From NCBI GenBank assembly GCA_030150135.1, contig JASLGO010000039.1, positions 1 through 17,623 on the forward strand: a stretch of 17,623 nt of DNA, read 5' to 3'. Both the position numbers and the translations under genes were made by a program. The stretch is from Aquirhabdus sp. Its GTDB lineage: Bacteria; Pseudomonadota; Gammaproteobacteria; Pseudomonadales; Moraxellaceae. Below, piece by piece: positions 15,190-17,623 of the stretch. The notes under the pieces were generated by a model, which saw only the letters and a program-made list of their open reading frames with translations, was not told where the DNA came from and did no database searches. Positions within the stretch are counted from its first letter, which is position 1. Each line of letters begins with the position of its first letter.

Positions 15190-15694
15190 AGCGGCTCTCG
15201 ATCAAGGCGATTAAAATTAGATTAAAGTTAAAACAGCACAACTTTTGGGCACATATCATGCCATAAAAAAACTGAATAGCTGCAACCGCACACTATTCGA
15301 CAACAAGTCGTCATCAATTTCAGCATTAGCAACAAATCAACAAGGCCAGTATTGTATGGGCAATACCATCAAATTAGTCAAAATTTTTTAAGAAATTTTG
15401 CTGAAAAGCGATTCAGAAACGAATTCTAAAATAATATCTTTGCAACAATTAGATCATTACAATCATGATTAATGACATTAACAACCAACAGACCATGCTT
15501 AATTTGGCTTAATTCAATCAGAAACTTGACAACCCTACGCCATACTAGCAAAACTATGCGCCCACAACACTTGCTCTATTCGATGAAGTCACTGGCAGCC
15601 CAGCCAATTCAACTTGATCATTTTATGTTAAAGTTAGCCACTTTTTTAAACTGCGCGAATTAAATCTAGCGCCTAAAACGTATCGGAGAGAACC
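15190..15694. promoter_or_regulatory. Divergent intergenic region between the FabG4-like and thiolase genes
   Basis: This 505-base AT-rich gap has no convincing gene; a 63-codon frame at 15472-15663 has no ribosome binding site and lacks family features. A consensus TTGACA (15526-15531) points toward the thiolase, but the -10 candidates (AAAACT, AACTAT) at 18-20 bases are weak. Possible operators are GTATTG-N6-CAATAC (15349-15366), AAAATTT-N6-AAATTTT (15380-15399), and a near-palindrome centred on ATCATGAT (15455-15474). Their spread would suit a fatty-acid-responsive repressor acting on both genes, but no known consensus was matched. Confidence 0.45.
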
Positions 15695-17266
15695 ATGAGT
15701 CAGGCTCCTAAAACAACATCTACCGCAAAAACTCCAGCCACTGAACAACCTGCCGCAACCAAAGTTGCAGCTGAAGCAGCAAAAACAACACCAACCAAAG
15801 CTCCTGCTGCACGCAAGCCTGCAACACCACGCGCTAAGCCAGCAGCCACAGCAGCACAACCAAAAGCAGCAGCTGCACCAGCAAAAGCGACAACATCTAC
15901 TGTTAAACCAAGTACTGCGAAAGCAAGTGCAGTAAAACCAAGCCCTGCAAAATCTAAGGAAACTGTTATGAGTAATACCCCTACTGTTCGCCGCGTTGCC
16001 ATTTTGGGCGGAAATCGCATTCCTTTTGCTCGTTCAAACGGCGCGTATTTTGAGGCTTCTAACAGTGACATGCTCACAGCAGCACTTAACGGTCTGATTG
16101 AACGTTTTAACCTACAAGGCAAACGCCTCGGTGAAGTTGTTGCTGGTGCGGTTCTTAAACACAGCCGTGACTTCAACATGACTCGTGAGTGTGTACTCAG
16201 CACCACTTTATCAGCACAAACTCCAGCAATGGATCTGCAACAAGCGTGTGGTACAGGCTTGCAAGCTGCATTTACTGTGGCAAACAAAATTGCTCTCGGT
16301 CAAATCGAAGTGGGTATCGCTGGTGGTGTTGATACCACTTCTGACGCACCGATTTCTTTCGGTGACGGCTTACGTAAAGCAATGCTCGAAGCAAACATTG
16401 TTAAAAAGAACTCCGACTACCTCAAAGTTCTTAAAAAATTAGACTTCAAAAAACTACTCGATGCACCAAAAAATGGCGAACCACGTACTGGTTTATCGAT
16501 GGGCGATCACGCTGCAATCACAGCACTTGAGTGGGGCATTACTCGCGAAGCACAAGATGAACTGACTGTAGCAAGCCACAAAAACATGGCAGCGGCATAT
16601 GATCGTGGTTTCTTTGATGATCTAATCACCCCATTCATGACTCTGACTCGCGACAATAATCTGCGCAAAGACAGTAGTATGGAAAAACTGGCAAAACTCA
16701 AGCCAGTTTTCGGTAAGGGCGAAAACGCGACCATGACTGCTGGTAACTCAACACCACTAACAGACGGCGCGTCAGTGGTGCTACTCGCATCTGAAGAGTG
16801 GGCAAAAGCAAACGGTCATGAAGTCCTTGCATACCTGACTTTCTCTGAAACTGCCGCAGTTGACTTCACTGGCAAAGACAGCAACGTTAAAGAAGGTTTG
16901 CTCATGGCACCTGCTTACGCTGTTCCACGTATGTTGGCGCGTGCTGGCTTAACCTTGCAAGACTTCGATTTCTATGAAATCCATGAAGCATTTGCATCAC
17001 AAGTTTTGTCTACGCTGAAATCATGGGAAGATCCAACATTCTGTAAAGAGCGTTTGGGCTTGAGCAAACCTCTGGGTTCAATTGACCGTAGCAAACTGAA
17101 CGTGAACGGTTCATCTCTTGCAGCAGGTCATCCATTTGCTGCAACAGGTGGTCGTATCGTTGCAACTGCAGCAAAACTGCTCAATGAAAAAGGCAGTGGT
17201 CGTGCACTAATTTCTATTTGTGCTGCTGGCGGTCAAGGCGTTGTTGCTATCGTTGAAAAGAACTAA
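15695..17266 (+). CDS. Acetyl-CoA C-acyltransferase (FadI/FadA2-like thiolase) with H1-like N-terminal extension
   Basis: A 523-residue protein. From residue 92 on it is a normal 432-residue thiolase that cleaves 3-oxoacyl-CoA or condenses acetyl-CoA. In thiolase-core numbering, the nucleophile is Cys94 in QQACGTG, with His339 in EIHEAF, His388 in AAGHPFAATGG and Cys418 in SICAAGGQG. Residues 1-91 are low complexity: almost only Ala, Lys, Pro, Thr and Ser, with 14 Lys, 2 Arg, 3 acidic and no aromatic residues, like histone H1, AlgP or PhaF tails. The ATG at 15695 has GGAGAG four bases upstream. A second ATG at 15968, where the family normally begins, has AAGGA seven bases upstream, so a short form is likely as well. 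It diverges from the ketoreductase. Confidence 0.92.
   Translation: MSQAPKTTSTAKTPATEQPAATKVAAEAAKTTPTKAPAARKPATPRAKPAATAAQPKAAAAPAKATTSTVKPSTAKASAVKPSPAKSKETVMSNTPTVRRVAILGGNRIPFARSNGAYFEASNSDMLTAALNGLIERFNLQGKRLGEVVAGAVLKHSRDFNMTRECVLSTTLSAQTPAMDLQQACGTGLQAAFTVANKIALGQIEVGIAGGVDTTSDAPISFGDGLRKAMLEANIVKKNSDYLKVLKKLDFKKLLDAPKNGEPRTGLSMGDHAAITALEWGITREAQDELTVASHKNMAAAYDRGFFDDLITPFMTLTRDNNLRKDSSMEKLAKLKPVFGKGENATMTAGNSTPLTDGASVVLLASEEWAKANGHEVLAYLTFSETAAVDFTGKDSNVKEGLLMAPAYAVPRMLARAGLTLQDFDFYEIHEAFASQVLSTLKSWEDPTFCKERLGLSKPLGSIDRSKLNVNGSSLAAGHPFAATGGRIVATAAKLLNEKGSGRALISICAAGGQGVVAIVEKN
15956..15970 (+). promoter_or_regulatory. Internal ribosome binding site and start codon of the thiolase core
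   Basis: AAGGA at 15956-15960 sits seven bases before the in-frame ATG at 15968-15970 (MSNTPTVRR). This is the expected start of an ordinary FadI/FadA2-like protein. The arrangement would allow a 432-residue form without the basic tail alongside the 523-residue form. It is a sequence prediction only. Confidence 0.6.
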
Positions 17267-17292
17267 TCGTTTACTTTAACGAAATTGCTTAA

Positions 17293-17325
17293 TAAAAAAT
17301 CCCCGCATAGTGCGGGGATTTTTTT
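17293..17325 (+). terminator. Rho-independent terminator after the thiolase gene
   Basis: ATCCCCGCA (17299-17307), loop TAG, TGCGGGGAT (17311-17319), then a run of T to 17325, with a matching A-run before the stem. It is a strong GC-rich stem and ends the thiolase transcript. Confidence 0.95.
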
Positions 17326-17429
17326 ATCCAAATTTGAAGATCTCATTGAAATGGAGTTCACCAAACTTATCAACCAACAAGGCTTTGAAGTGAATCGCTC
17401 TTAATTTACATCAACCACACAGATCAGGC

Positions 17430-17459
17430 TTGCACACACAAATGATAATAATTATCATT
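17430..17459 (+). promoter_or_regulatory. Fur box overlapping the hemP promoter
   Basis: AATGATAATAATTATCATT (17441-17459) is a perfect 19-base palindrome containing the Fur 7-1-7 motif TGATAAT-N-ATTATCA without mismatch. It covers the spacer and -10 of a promoter with TTGCAC (17430-17435) and TATCAT (17453-17458) at the ideal 17-base spacing. Iron-loaded Fur would therefore block RNA polymerase, and the gene should be induced by iron starvation. Confidence 0.9.
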
Positions 17460-17490
17460 AACAAATAATATTTATACCGAGGAACTGATC

Positions 17491-17623
17491 ATGAATGCTT
17501 ATTTTCGTATTTTAGGTTCAAGCCAACCTGCATTACCTGTTTTGCAATCAAATAACCTTTTTGCACTAGGGCGTGAAATTCGCATATTGCATGAGGGTGA
17601 AGAATACCGTTTACGCTTAACCC
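17491..17623 (+). CDS. hemP: Hemin uptake protein HemP (partial, cut by window edge)
   Basis: The first 44 codons are visible. The ATG at 17491 follows GAGGAA (17479-17484). Residues SNNLFALGREIRILHEGEE followed by YRLRLT match the core of the small HemP/HmuP family, in which a LF.G..E..I.H.G..Y.LR.T pattern precedes a final GKLILTK-like end that lies outside the window. HmuP of rhizobia is a co-activator of haem-uptake genes, and HemP of other bacteria is needed for haem use; the exact action in this organism is not known. The perfect Fur box upstream supports a role in iron or haem acquisition. A TonB-dependent haem receptor might follow, but none is in view. Confidence 0.88.
   Translation, partial: MNAYFRILGSSQPALPVLQSNNLFALGREIRILHEGEEYRLRLT

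Noticed and set aside
15700..16287. 195-codon open frame on the minus strand opposite the thiolase start
   Set aside because: It is the mirror of the Ala/Lys/Pro-rich coding sequence; its Val/Ala/Gly-rich product has no family features and no ribosome binding site supports it.
17350..17403. 17-codon frame (MEFTKLINQQGFEVNRS) between the thiolase terminator and hemP
   Set aside because: It has no ribosome binding site and stops upstream; it might be the tail of a lost gene, but there is too little to support a call.
1..17623. CRISPR arrays, tRNA or rRNA genes, intact insertion sequences or prophage
   Set aside because: No regularly spaced repeats, no tRNA-like cloverleaf and no transposase or integrase frame were seen on either strand.

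Overview
The window looks like chromosomal DNA from a gammaproteobacterium close to Acinetobacter/Moraxellaceae. This rests on the moderately AT-rich sequence, a rhombotarget A-type gene that overlaps the start of a next gene (probably rhombosortase), the hda / AI-2E permease / purM-purN block, and a Fur-controlled hemP. The genus is inferred; no rRNA or other decisive marker is present. Most genes are housekeeping. The accessory content is a decayed toxin-antitoxin locus, a lipoprotein gene broken by a frameshift, and two different short interspersed repeats.

Layout. 1-1800 (-): the first 14 codons of a probable rhombosortase, overlapping the end of a secreted CSLREA-type protein with a C-terminal GlyGly-CTERM sorting tail. 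2067-4089 (-): hda (replication control) and an AI-2E/PerM family permease. They diverge from 4462-6191 (+): purM and purN, two steps of IMP synthesis, overlapping by four bases. 6348-8045 (+): periplasmic gamma-glutamyltranspeptidase with its own terminator. 8211-9001 (+): a lipoprotein whose PDZ domain lies in another frame. 9032-9663 (-): a relic of a Phd/VapC-type toxin-antitoxin pair, with a lost start codon, several stops and a frameshift. 9794-11329 (+): ilvA with an operator-like palindrome over its promoter. 11527-12009 (+): a SlyD-type isomerase with a strong terminator. 12163-12618 (-): a ComEA-like DNA-binding protein. 12747-15189 (-): a MaoC hydratase/dehydratase and a two-domain FabG4-like ketoreductase, diverging from 15695-17266 (+), a FadI/FadA2-like thiolase. 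From 17441: a Fur box/promoter and the start of hemP, cut by the window edge.

How the genes work together. The dehydratase, ketoreductase and thiolase form a compact acyl-CoA (beta-oxidation-like) module with the same gene order and divergence as Rv0241c-Rv0242c-Rv0243 of Mycobacterium tuberculosis. The thiolase is the most unusual protein here. It carries about 90 residues of Ala/Lys/Pro/Thr-rich, histone H1/PhaF-like sequence at the N terminus. A second ATG with a good ribosome binding site sits exactly where the ordinary thiolase begins, so the gene may make two forms. The rhombotarget/rhombosortase pair is probably a dedicated substrate and protease for protein export to the cell surface.
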